Shown one piece after another: positions 45,421 to 57,284 of a DNA stretch of 64,000 nucleotides (the stretch's first letter is position 1; every line of letters begins with the position of its first letter). Under the pieces are notes generated by a model, which saw only the letters and a program-made list of their open reading frames with translations, was not told the origin of the DNA and ran no database searches. The translations under genes were made by a program, and so were the position numbers. The DNA is taken from NCBI GenBank assembly GCA_946699065.1, contig CAMPDV010000445.1, positions 186,001-250,000 on the forward strand, written 5' to 3'. Source of the DNA: Loxodes magnus (lineage: Eukaryota; Ciliophora; Karyorelictea; Loxodida; Loxodidae).

Positions 45421-48301
45421 AGATAGAATTTCAGTTTTAAAGAGTATGCTTTGAGAAGTAATAAGCATTTAGAAAAGTGAAGAAGTAAAGTGAGAAAAGA
45501 AGATAGAATTTCAGTTTTAAAGAGTATGCTTTGAGAAGTAATAAGTATTTAGAAAAGTGAAGAAGTGAAGTGAGAAAAGAAGATAGAATTTCAGTTTTAA
45601 GGAGTATGCTTTGAGAAGTAATAAGTATTTAGAAAAGTGAAGAAGTAAAGTGAGAAAAGAAGATAGAATTTCAGTTTTAAGGAGTATGCTTGTAGATGAA
45701 AGTTAGCCTATAGAAAAGTGAAGAAGTGAAGTGAGAAAAGAAGATAGAATTTCAGTTTTAAAGAGTATGCTTTGAGAAGTAATAAGTATTTAGAAAAGTG
45801 AAGAAGTGAAGTAAGAAAAGAAGATAGAATTTCAGTTTTAAAGAGTATGCTATGAGAAGTAATAAGTATTTAGAAAAGTGAAGAAGTAAAGTGAGAAAAG
45901 AAGATAGAATTTCAGTTTTAAGGAGTATGCTTTGAGAAGTAATAAGTATTTAGAAAAGTGAAGAAGTGAAGTGAGAAAAGAAGATAGAATTTCAGTTTTA
46001 AAGAGTATGCTTTGAGAAGTAATAAGTATTTAGAAAAGTGAAGAAGTGAAGTAAGAAAAGAAGATAGAATTTCAGTTTTAAGGAGTATGCTTTGAGAAGT
46101 AATAAGTATTTAGAAAAGTGAAGAAGTGAAGTGAGAAAAGAAGATAGAATTTCAGTTTTAAGGAGTATGCTTTGAGAAGTAATAAGTATTTAGAAAAGTG
46201 AAGAAGTAAAGTGAGAAAAGAAGATAGAATTTCAGTTTTAAAGAGTATGCTTTGAGAAGTAATAAGTATTTAGAAAAGTGAAGAAGTAAAGTAAGAAAAG
46301 AAGATAGAATTTCAGTTTTAAAGAGTATGCTTTGAGAAGTAATAAGTATTTAGAAAAGTGAAGAAGTGAAGTAAGAAAAGAAGATAGAATTTCAGTTTTA
46401 AAGAGTATGCTTTGAGAAGTAATAAGTATTTAGAAAAGTGAAGAAGTGAAGTGAGAAAAGAAGATAGAATTTCAGTTTTAAAGAGTATGCTTTGAGAAGT
46501 AATAAGTATTTAGAAAAGTGAAGAAGTAAAGTGAGAAAAGAAGATAGAATTTCAGTTTTTAAGAGTATGCTATGAGAAGTAATAAGTATTTAGAAAAGTG
46601 AAGAAGTAAAGTGAGAAAAGAAGATAGAATTTCAGTTTTAAAGAGTATGCTTTGAGAAGTAATAAGTATTTAGAAAAGTGAGAAGTGAAGTGAGAAAAGA
46701 AGATAGAATTTCAGTTTTAAGGAGTATGCTTTGAGAAGTAATAAGTATTTAGAAAAGTGAAGAAGTGAAGTGAGAAAAGAAGATAGAATTTCAGTTTTAA
46801 AGAGTATGCTTTGAGAAGTAATAAGTATTTAGAAAAGTGAAGAAGTAAAGTAAGAAAAGAAGATAGAATTTCAGTTTTAAAGAGTATGCTTTGAGAAGTA
46901 ATAAGTATTTAGAAAAGTGAAGAAGTGAAGTAAGAAAAGAAGATAGAATTTCAGTTTTAAGGAGTATGCTTTGAGAAGTGATAAGTATTTAGAAAAGTGA
47001 AGAAGTGAAGTAAGAAAAGAAGATAGAATTTCAGTTTTAAAGAGTATGCTATGAGAAGTAATAAGTATTTAGAAAAGTGAAGAAGTAAAGTGAGAAAAGA
47101 AGATAGAATTTCAGTTTTTAAGAGTATGCTTTGAGAAGTAATAAGTATTTAGAAAAGTGAAGAAGTGAAGTGAGAAAAGAAGATAGAATTTCAGTTTTAA
47201 AGAGTATGCTTGTAGATGAAAGTTAGCCTATGGAAAAGTGAAGAAGTAAAGTGAGAAAAGAAGATAGAATTTCAGTTTTAAAGAGTATGCTTTGAGAAGT
47301 AATAAGTATTTAGAAAAGTGAAGAAGTAAAGTAAGAAAAGAAGATAGAATTTCAGTTTTAAGGAGTATGCTTTGAGAAGTAATAAGTATTTAGAAAAGTG
47401 AAGAAGTGAAGTGAGAAAAGAAGATAGAATTTCAGTTTTAAAGAGTATGCTATGAGAAGTAATAAGTATTTAGAAAAGTGAAGAAGTGAAGTGAGAAAAG
47501 AAGATAGAATTTCAGTTTTAAGGAGTATGCTTTTAGAAGTAATAAGTATTTAGAAAAGTGAAGAAGTGAAGTGAGAAAAGAAGATAGAATTTCAGTTTTA
47601 AAGAGTATGCTTTGAGAAGTAATAAGTATTTAGAAAAGTGAAGAAGTAAAGTGAGAAAAGAAGATAGAATTTCAGTTTTAAAGAGTATGCTTTGAGAAGT
47701 AATAAGTATTTAGAAAAGTGAAGAAGTGAAGTGAGAAAAGAAGATAGAATTTCAGTTTTAAAGAGTATGTTTTGAGAAGTAATAAGTATTTAGAAAAGTG
47801 AAGAAGTGAAGTGAGAAAAGAAGATAGAATTTCAGTTTTAAGGAATATGCTTTGAGAAGTAATAAGTATTTAGAAAAGTGAAGAAGTAAAGTGAGAAAAG
47901 AAGATAGAATTTCAGTTTTAAAGAGTATGCTTTGAGAAGTAATAAGCATTTAGAAAAGTGAAGAAGTGAAGTAAGAAAAGAAGATAGAATTTCAGTTTTA
48001 AAGAGTATGTTTTGAGAAGTAATAAGTATTATGAAAAGTGAAGAAGTGAAGTGAGAAAAGAAGATGGAATTTCAGTTTTAATTAGTATGCTTTGAGAAGT
48101 AATAAGTATTTAGAAAAGTGAAGAAGTGAAGTGAGATAAGAAGATAGAATTTCAGTTTTAAAGAGTATGCTTTGAGAAGTGATAAGTATTTAGAAAAGTG
48201 AAGAAGTAAAGTAAGAAAAGAAGATAGAATTTCAGTTTTAAAGAGTATGCTTTGAGAAGTAATAAGTATTTAGAAAAGTGAAGAAGTAAAGTAAGAAAAG
48301 A

Positions 48302-48702
48302 AGATAGAATTTCAGTTTTAAAGAGTATGCTTTGAGAAGTAATAAGTATTATGAAAAGTGAAGAAGTGAAGTAAGAAAAGAAGATAGAATTTCAGTTTTA
48401 AGGAGTATGCTTTGAGAAGTAATAAGTATTTAGAAAAGTGAAGAAGTGAAGTGAGAAAAGAAGATAGAATTTCAGTTTTAAAGAGTATGCTTGTAGATGA
48501 AAGTTAGCCTATAGAAAAGTGAAGAAGTGAAGTGAGAAAAGAAGATAGAATTTCAGTTTTAAGGAGTATGCTTTGAGAAGTAATAAGTATTTAGAAAAGT
48601 GAAGAAGTGAAGTGAGAAAAGAAGATAGAATTTCAGTTTTAAAGAGTATGCTTTGAGAAGTAATAAGTATTTAGAAAAGTGAAGAAGTAAAGTGAGAAAA
48701 GA
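48302..48702. repeat. 661-bp-offset repeat, copy 1
   Basis: Five monomers with a B in third place ('tattatg', 'aaggag', B core 48493, 'aaggag', plain) match 48963-49363, with B core 49154. The unusual offset of 661 arises because the spacer between the copies holds 79-, 81- and 100-base units. Confidence 0.8.
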
Positions 48703-48862
48703 AGATAGAATTTCAGTTTTAAGGAGTATGCTTTGAGAAGTAATAATTATTTAGAAAAGTGAAGAAGTAAAGTGCGAAAAAAGATAGAATTTCAGTTTTA
48801 AAGAGTATGCTTTGAGAAGTGATAAGTATTTAGAAAAGTGAAGAAGTAGAAGTAAGAAAAGA

Positions 48863-48962
48863 AGATAGAATTTCAGTTTTAAAGAGTATGCTTTGAGAAG
48901 TAATAAGTATTTTGAGAAGTAATAAGTATTTAGTAAAAGTGAAGAAGTAAAGTAAGAAAAGA
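48863..48962. repeat. 100-bp monomer with internal 19-bp duplication
   Basis: The segment ttgagaagtaataagtatt occurs twice in direct tandem, and a further single base is added in 'tagtaaaag', making this unit 100 bases. The preceding units are 79 (48703, 'gtgcgaaaaaagatag') and 81 bases ('gaagtagaagtaag'). Three irregular units in a row suggest a repair or misalignment site, or a local sequencing or assembly problem. Confidence 0.88.
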
Positions 48963-49363
48963 AGATAGAATTTCAGTTTTAAAGAGTATGCTTTGAGAAG
49001 TAATAAGTATTATGAAAAGTGAAGAAGTGAAGTAAGAAAAGAAGATAGAATTTCAGTTTTAAGGAGTATGCTTTGAGAAGTAATAAGTATTTAGAAAAGT
49101 GAAGAAGTGAAGTGAGAAAAGAAGATAGAATTTCAGTTTTAAAGAGTATGCTTGTAGATGAAAGTTAGCCTATAGAAAAGTGAAGAAGTGAAGTGAGAAA
49201 AGAAGATAGAATTTCAGTTTTAAGGAGTATGCTTTGAGAAGTAATAAGTATTTAGAAAAGTGAAGAAGTGAAGTGAGAAAAGAAGATAGAATTTCAGTTT
49301 TAAAGAGTATGCTTTGAGAAGTAATAAGTATTTAGAAAAGTGAAGAAGTAAAGTGAGAAAAGA
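48963..49363. repeat. 661-bp-offset repeat, copy 2
   Basis: Copy of 48302-48702. It starts immediately after the 100-base monomer. Confidence 0.8.
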
Positions 49364-49844
49364 AGATAGAATTTCAGTTTTAAGGAGTATGCTTTGAGAA
49401 GTAATAAGTATTAAGAAAAGTGAAGAAGTAAAGTAAGAAAAGAAGATAGAATTTCAGTTTTAAAGAGTATGTTTTGAGAAGTAATAAGTATTTAGAAAAG
49501 TGAAGAAGTGAAGTGAGAAAAGAAGATAGAATTTCAGTTTTAAGGAGTATGCTTTGAGAAGTAATAAGTATTTAGAAAAGTGAAGAAGTAAAGTGAGAAA
49601 AGAAGATAGAATTTCAGTTTTAAGGAGTATGCTTGTAGATGAAAGTTAGCCTATAGAAAAGTGAAGAAGTGAAGTGAGAAAAGAAGATAGAATTTCAGTT
49701 TTAAAGAGTATGCTTTTAGAAGTAATAAGTATTATGAAAAGTGAAGAAGTGAAGTAAGAAAAGAAGATAGAATTTCAGTTTTAATTAGTATGCTTAGAGA
49801 AGTAATAAGTATTTAGAAAAGTGAAGAAGTGAAGTAAGAAAAGA

Positions 49845-50642
49845 AGATAGAATTTCAGTTTTAAAGAGTATGCTTTGAGAAGTAATAAGTATTATGAAAA
49901 GTGAAGAAGTAAAGTAAGAAAAGAAGATAGAATTTCAGTTTTAAGGAGTATGCTTTGAGAAGTAATAAGTATTTAGAAAAGTGAGAAGTGAAGTACGAAA
50001 AGAAGATAGAATTTCAGTTTTAAGAAGTATGCGTTGAGAAGTAATAAGTATTTATAAAAGTGAAGAAGTAAAGTGAGAAAAGAAGATAGAATTTCAGTTT
50101 TAAAGAGTATGCTTAGAGAAGTAATAATTATTTAGAAAAGTGAAGAAGTAAAGTGCGAAAAAAAGATAGAATTTCAGTTTTAAAGAGTATGTTTTGAGAA
50201 GTAATAAGTATTTAGAAAAGTGAAGAAGTAAAGTGAGAAAAGAAGATAGAATTTCAGTTTTAAAGAGTATGCTTTGAGAAGTAATAAGTATTATGAAAAG
50301 TGAAGAAGTAAAGTAAGAAAAGAAGATAGAATTTCAGTTTTAAGGAGTATGCTTTGAGAAGTAATAAGTATTTAGAAAAGTGAGAAGTGAAGTACGAAAA
50401 GAAGATAGAATTTCAGTTTTAAGAAGTATGCTTTGAGAAGTAATAAGTATTTATAAAAGTGAAGAAGTAAAGTGAGAAAAGAAGATAGAATTTCAGTTTT
50501 AAAGAGTATGCTTAGAGAAGTAATAATTATTTAGAAAAGTGAAGAAGTAAAGTGCGAAAAAAAGATAGAATTTCAGTTTTAAAGAGTATGTTTTGAGAAG
50601 TAATAAGTATTTAGAAAAGTGAAGAAGTAAAGTGAGAAAAGA
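49845..50642. repeat. Tandem pair of 399-bp units
   Basis: 49845-50243 and 50244-50642 each hold: 'tattatg'; a 79-base 'aaggag' unit ending 'gtacgaaaag'; 'ttaagaagtatg' with 'ataaaagtg'; 'gcttagag' with 'aataattattt' and 'gtgcg'; and 'gtatgttttgag'. They differ by 'gtatgcgttgag' (near 50030) against 'gtatgctttgag'. The 79-base unit makes the length 399 rather than 400. Confidence 0.82.
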
Positions 50643-52082
50643 AGATAGAATTTCAGTTTTAAAGAGTATGCTTTGAGAAGTAATAAGTATTTAGAAAAGT
50701 GAAGAAGTGAAGTAAGAAAAGAAGATAGAATTTCAGTTTTAAAGAGTATGCTTTGAGAAGTAATAAGTATTTAGAAAAGTGAAGAAGTAAAGTAAGAAAA
50801 GAAGATAGAATTTCAGTTTTAAGGAGTATGCTTTGAGAAGTAATAAGTATTTAGAAAAGTGAAGAAGTAAAGTAAGAAAAGAAGATAGAATTTCAGTTTT
50901 AAAGAGTATGCTTGTAGATGAAAGTTAGCCTATGGAAAAGTGAAGAAGTGAAGTGAGAAAAGAAGATAGAATTTCAGTTTTAAAGAGTATGCTTTGAGAA
51001 GTAATAAGTATTATGAAAAGTGAAGAAGTAAAGTAAGAAAAGAAAATAGAATTTCAGTTTTAAGGAGTATGCTTTGAGAAGTAATAAGTATTTAGAAAAG
51101 TGAAGAAGTGAAGTAAGAAAAGAAGATAGAATTTCAGTTTTTAAGAGTATGCTATGAGAAGTAATAAGTATTTAGAAAAGTGAAGAAGTAAAGTGAGAAA
51201 AGAAGATAGAATTTCAGTTTTAAGGAGTATGCTTTGAGAAGTAATAAGTATTTAGAAAAGTGAAGAAGTGAAGTGAGAAAAGAAGATAGAATTTCAGTTT
51301 TAAGGAGTATGCTTTGAGAAGTAATAAGTATTTAGAAAAGTGAAGAAGTAAAGTGAGAAAAGAAGATAGAATTTCAGTTTTAAAGAGTATGCTTTGAGAA
51401 GTAATAAGTATTTAGAAAAGTGAAGAAGTAAAGTAAGAAAAGAAGATAGAATTTCAGTTTTAAAGAGTATGTTTTGAGAAGTAATATGTATTTAGAAAAG
51501 TGAAGAAGTGAAGTGAGAAAAGAAGATAGAGTTTCAGTTTTAAGGAGTATGCTTTGAGAAGTAATAAGTATTTAGAAAAGTGAAGAAGTAAAGTGAGAAA
51601 AGAAGATAGAATTTCAGTTTTAAAGAGTATGCTTTGAGAAGTAATAAGCATTTAGAAAAGTGAAGAAGTAAAGTGAGAAAAGAAGATAGAATTTCAGTTT
51701 TAAAGAGTATGTTTTGAGAAGTAATAAGTATTATGAAAAGTGAAGAAGTGAAGTGAGAAAAGAAGATGGAATTTCAGTTTTAATTAGTATGCTTTGAGAA
51801 GTAATAAGTATTTAGAAAAGTGAGAAGTGAAGTAAGAAAAGAAGATAGAATTTCAGTTTTAAGGAGTATGCTTTGAGAAGTAATAAGTATTTAGAAAAGT
51901 GAAGAAGTAAAGTGCGAAAAAAAGATAGAATTTCAGTTTTAAAGAGTATGTTTTGAGAAGTAATAAGTATTTAGAAAAGTGAAGAAGTAAAGTGAGAAAA
52001 GAAGATAGAATTTCAGTTTTAAGGAGTATGCTTTGAGAAGTAATAAGTATTATGAAAAGTGAAGAAGTGAAGTAAGAAAAGA

Positions 52083-52722
52083 AGATAGAATTTCAGTTTT
52101 AAGGAGTATGCTTTGAGAAGTAATAAGTATTTAGAAAAGTGAAGAAGTAAAGTAAGAAAAGAAGATAGAATTTCAGTTTTAAAGAGTATGCTTTGAGAAG
52201 TAATAAGTATTTAGAAAAGTGAAGAAGTGAAGTAAGAAAAGAAGATAGAATTTCAGTTTTAAGGAGTATGCTTTGAGAAGTAATAAGTATTTAGAAAAGT
52301 GAAGAAGTAAAGTGAGAAAAGAAGATAGAATTTCAGTTTTAAAGAGTATGCTTTGAGAAGTAATAAGTATTTAGAAAAGTGAAGAAGTGAAGTGAGATAA
52401 GAAGATAGAATTTCAGTTTTAAGGAGTATGCTTTGAGAAGTGATAAGTATTTAGAAAAGTGAAGAAGTAAAGTAAGAAAAGAAGATAGAAATTCAGTTTT
52501 AAAGAGTATGCTTTGAGAAGTAATAAGTATTTAGAAAAGTGAAGAAGTAAAGTAAGAAAAGAAGATAGAATTTCAGTTTTAAAGAGTATGCTTTGAGAAG
52601 TAATAAGTATTTAGAAAAGTGAAGAAGTGAAGTGAGAAAAGAAGATAGAATTTCAGTTTTAAGGAGTATGCTATGAGAAGTAATAAGTATTTAGAAAAGT
52701 GAAGAAGTAAAGTGAGAAAAGA
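52083..52722. repeat. 1200-bp-offset higher-order repeat, copy 1
   Basis: Eight monomers match 53283-53922, exactly 1200 bases (15 monomers) away, including the paired markers 'gtgagataag' and 'aagtgataag'. One difference seen is 'agaaattcag' (near 52488) against 'agaatttcag'. Confidence 0.82.
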
Positions 52723-53042
52723 AGATAGAATTTCAGTTTAAAAGAGTATGCTTTGAGAAGTAATAAGTATTTAGAAAAGTGAAGAAGTGAAGTGAGAAAA
52801 GAAGATAGAATTTCAGTTTTAAGGAGTATGCTATGAGAAGTAATAAGTATTTAGAAAAGTGAAGAAGTAAAGTGAGAAAAGAAGATAGAATTTCAGTTTA
52901 AAAGAGTATGCTTTGAGAAGTAATAAGTATTTAGAAAAGTGAAGAAGTGAAGTAAGAAAAGAAGATAGAATTTCAGTTTTAAGGAGTATGCTATGAGAAG
53001 TAATAAGTATTTAGAAAAGTGAAGAAGTAAAGTGAGAAAAGA
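52643..53042. repeat. Local dimeric (160-bp) repeat
   Basis: Units alternate: 'aaggag' with 'gctatgag' (52643, 52803, 52963) and 'cagtttaaaagag' (52723, 52883). This is a 160-base dimer repeated two and a half times, and the clearest dimeric organisation I saw. Confidence 0.8.
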
Positions 53043-53282
53043 AGATAGAATTTCAGTTTTAAAGAGTATGTTTTGAGAAGTAATAAGTATTATGAAAAGT
53101 GAAGAAGTGAAGTGAGAAAAGAAGATGGAATTTCAGTTTTAATTAGTATGCTTTGAGAAGTAATAAGTATTTAGAAAAGTGAAGAAGTAAAGTAAGAAAA
53201 GAAGATAGAATTTCAGTTTTAAAGAGTATGCTTTGAGAAGTAATAAGTATTTAGAAAAGTGAAGAAGTGAAGTAAGAAAAGA

Positions 53283-53922
53283 AGATAGAATTTCAGTTTT
53301 AAGGAGTATGCTTTGAGAAGTAATAAGTATTTAGAAAAGTGAAGAAGTAAAGTAAGAAAAGAAGATAGAATTTCAGTTTTAAAGAGTATGCTTTGAGAAG
53401 TAATAAGTATTTAGAAAAGTGAAGAAGTGAAGTAAGAAAAGAAGATAGAATTTCAGTTTTAAGGAGTATGCTTTGAGAAGTAATAAGTATTTAGAAAAGT
53501 GAAGAAGTAAAGTGAGAAAAGAAGATAGAATTTCAGTTTTAAAGAGTATGCTTTGAGAAGTAATAAGTATTTAGAAAAGTGAAGAAGTGAAGTGAGATAA
53601 GAAGATAGAATTTCAGTTTTAAGGAGTATGCTTTGAGAAGTGATAAGTATTTAGAAAAGTGAAGAAGTAAAGTAAGAAAAGAAGATAGAATTTCAGTTTT
53701 AAAGAGTATGCTTTGAGAAGTAATAAGTATTTAGAAAAGTGAAGAAGTAAAGTAAGAAAAGAAGATAGAATTTCAGTTTTAAAGAGTATGCTTTGAGAAG
53801 TAATAAGTATTTAGAAAAGTGAAGAAGTGAAGTGAGAAAAGAAGATAGAATTTCAGTTTTAAGGAGTATGCTATGAGAAGTAATAAGTATTTAGAAAAGT
53901 GAAGAAGTAAAGTGAGAAAAGA
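53283..53922. repeat. 1200-bp-offset higher-order repeat, copy 2
   Basis: Copy of 52083-52722. The next unit is a B monomer here (core 53954), but an A unit with 'cagtttaaaagag' in copy 1. So a B was gained or lost at a shared breakpoint. Confidence 0.82.
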
Positions 53923-56900
53923 AGATAGAATTTCAGTTTAAAAGAGTATGCTTGTAGATGAAAGTTAGCCTATAGAAAAGTGAAGAAGTGAAGTGAGAAA
54001 AGAAGATAGAATTTCAGTTTTAAAGAGTATGCTTTGAGAAGTAATAAGTATTTAGAAAAGTGAAGAAGTAAAGTAAGAAAAGAAGATAGAATTTCAGTTT
54101 TAAGGAGTATGCTTTGAGAAGTAATAAGTATTTAGAAAAGTGAAGAAGTAAAGTGAGAAAAGAAGATAGAATTTCAGTTTAAAAGAGTATGCTTTGAGAA
54201 GTAATAAGTATTTAGAAAAGTGAAGAAGTAAAGTAAGAAAAGAAGATAGAATTTCAGTTTTAAGGAGTATGCTTTGAGAAGTAATAAGTATTTAGAAAAG
54301 TGAAGAAGTGAAGTGAGAAAAGAAGATAGAATTTCAGTTTTAAAGAGTATGCTTTGAGAAGTAATAAGTATTTAGAAAAGTGAAGAAGTAAAGTAAGAAA
54401 AGAAGATAGAATTTCAGTTTTAAAGAGTATGCTTTGAGAAGTAATAAGTATTTAGAAAAGTGAAGAAGTAAAGTAAGAAAAGAAGATAGAATTTCAGTTT
54501 TAAAGAGTATGTTTTGAGAAGTAATAAGTATTTAGAAAAGTGAAGAAGTGAAGTGAGATAAGAAGATAGAATTTCAGTTTTAAAGAGTATGCTTAGAGAA
54601 GTAATAAGTATTTAGAAAAGTGAAGAAGTAAAGTAAGAAAAGAAGATGGAATTTCAGTTTTAAAGAGTATGCTTTGAGAAGTAATAAGTATTTAGAAAAG
54701 TGAAGAAGTAAAGTAAGAAAAGAAGATAGAATTTCAGTTTTAAGGAGTATGCTTTGAGAAGTAATAAGTATTTAGAAAAGTGAAGAAGTAAAGTGAGAAA
54801 AGAAGATAGAATTTCAGTTTAAAAGAGTATGCTTGTAGATGAAAGTTAGCCTATAGAAAAGTGAAGAAGTGAAGTGAGAAAAGAAGATAGAATTTCAGTT
54901 TTAAAGAGTATGCTTTGAGAAGTAATAAGTATTTAGAAAAGTGAAGAAGTAAAGTAAGAAAAGAAGATAGAATTTCAGTTTTAAGGAGTATGCTTTGAGA
55001 AGTAATAAGTATTTAGAAAAGTGAAGAAGTGAAGTAAGAAAAGAAGATAGAATTTCAGTTTTAAAGAGTATGCTTTGAGAAGTAATAAGTATTTAGAAAA
55101 GTGAAGAAGTGAAGTGAGAAAAGAAGATAGAATTTCAGTTTTAAGGAGTATGCTTTGAGAAGTAATAAGTATTTTGAAAAGTGAAGAAGTAAAGTGAGAA
55201 AAGAAGATAGAATTTCAGTTTTAATTAGCATGTTTTGAGAAGTAATAAGTATTTAGAAAAGTGAAGAAGTGAAGTGAGATAAGAAGATAGAATTTCAGTT
55301 TTAAAGAGTATGCTTTGAGAAGTAATAAGTATTTAGAAAAGTGAAGAAGTAAAGTAAGAAAAGAAGATAGAATTTCAGTTTTAAAGAGTATGCTTTGAGA
55401 AGTAATAAGTATTTAGAAAAGTGAAGAAGTAAAGTAAGAAAAGAAGATAGAATTTCAGTTTTAAGGAGTATGCTTTGAGAAGTAATAAGTATTTAGAAAA
55501 GTGAAGAAGTAAAGTGAGAAAAGAAGATAGAATTTCAGTTTAAAAGAGTATGCTTGTAGATGAAAGTTAGCCTATAGAAAAGTGAAGAAGTGAAGTGAGA
55601 AAAGAAGATAGAATTTCAGTTTTAAAGAGTATGCTTTGAGAAGTAATAAGTATTATGAAAAGTGAAGAAGTAAAGTGAGAAAAGAAGATGGAATTTCAGT
55701 TTTAATTAGAATGCTTTGAGAAGTAATAAGTATTTAGAAAAGTGAGAAGTGAAGTAAGAAAAGAAGATAGAATTTCAGTTTTAAAGAGTATGCTTTGAGA
55801 AGTAATAAGTATTTAGAAAAGTGAAGAAGTAAAGTAAGAAAAGAAGATAGAATTTCAGTTTTAAGGAGTATGCTTTGAGAAGTAATAAGTATTTAGAAAA
55901 GTGAAGAAGTAAAGTAAGAAAAGAAGATAGAATTTCAGTTTTAAAGAGTATGCTTTGAGAAGTAATAAGTATTTAGAAAAGTGAAGAAGTGAAGTGAGAA
56001 AAGAAGATAGAATTTCAGTTTTAAGGAGTATGCTTTGAGAAGTAATAAGTATTTTGAAAAGTGAAGAAGTAAAGTAAGAAAAGAAGATAGAATTTCAGTT
56101 TTAAAGAGTATGCTTTGAGAAGTAATAAGTATTTAGAAAAGTGAAGAAGTAAAGTAAGAAAAGAAGATAGAATTTCAGTTTTAAAGAGTATGCTTTGAGA
56201 AGTAATAAGTATTTAGAAAAGTGAAGAAGTGAAGTGAGAAAAGAAGATAGAATTTCAGTTTTAAGGAGTATGCTATGAGAAGTAATAAGTATTTAGAAAA
56301 GTGAAGAAGTAAAGTAAGAAAAGAAGATAGAATTTCAGTTTTAAAGAGTATGCTTTGAGAAGTAATAAGTATTTAGAAAAGTGAAGAAGTAAAGTAAGAA
56401 AAGAAGATAGAATTTCAGTTTTAAAGAGTATGCTTTGAGAAGTAATAAGTATTTAGAAAAGTGAAGAAGTGAAGTGAGAAAAGAAGATAGAATTTCAGTT
56501 TTAAGGAGTATGCTTTGAGAAGTAATAAGTATTTAGAAAAGTGAAGAAGTAAAGTAAGAAAAGAAGATAGAATTTCAGTTTTAAGAAGTATGCTTTGAGA
56601 AGTAATAAGTATTTAGAAAAGTGAAGAAGTGAAGTGAGAAAAGAAGATAGAATTTCAGTTTTAAGGAGTATGCTTTGAGAAGTAATAAGTATTTAGAAAA
56701 GTGAAGAAGTAAAGTAAGAAAAGAAGATAGAATTTCAGTTTTAAAGAGTATGCTTTGAGAAGTAATAAGTATTATGAAAAGTGAAGAAGTAAAGTGAGAA
56801 AAGAAGATAGAATTTCAGTTTTATTTAGTAAGCTTTGAGAAGTAATAAGTATTTAGAAAAGTGAAGAAGTGAAGTGAGAAAAGAAGATAGAATTTCAGTT

Positions 56901-57284
56901 TTAAAGAGTATGCTTTGAGAAGTAATAAGTATTTAGAAAAGTGAAGAAGTAAAGTAAGAAAAGAAGATAGAATTTCAGTTTTAAAGAGTATGCTTTGAGA
57001 AGTAATAAGTATTTAGAAAAGTGAAGAAGTAAAGTAAGAAAAGAAGATAGAATTTCAGTTTTAAAGAGTATGTTTTGAGAAGTAATAAGTATTATGAAAA
57101 GTGAAGAAGTGAAGTAAGAAAAGAAGATAGAATTTCAGTTTTAAAGAGTATGCTTTGAGAAGTAATAAGTATTTAGAAAAGTGTAGAAGTAAAGTGAGAA
57201 AAGAAGATAGAATTTCAGTTTTAAAGAGTATGTTTTAAGAAGTAATAAGTATTTAGAAAAGTGAAGAAGTAAAGTGAGAAAAGA

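Noticed and set aside
737..51651. About forty minus-strand open frames of 61-63 codons
   Set aside because: All are the same repeat translation. An A monomer is 80 bases, so the frame shifts each unit and always closes after about 2.4 units. The ATG arises from 'aagcat' or 'aagtcat' alleles on the plus strand. Overlapping near-identical frames at 80-base steps are not genes.
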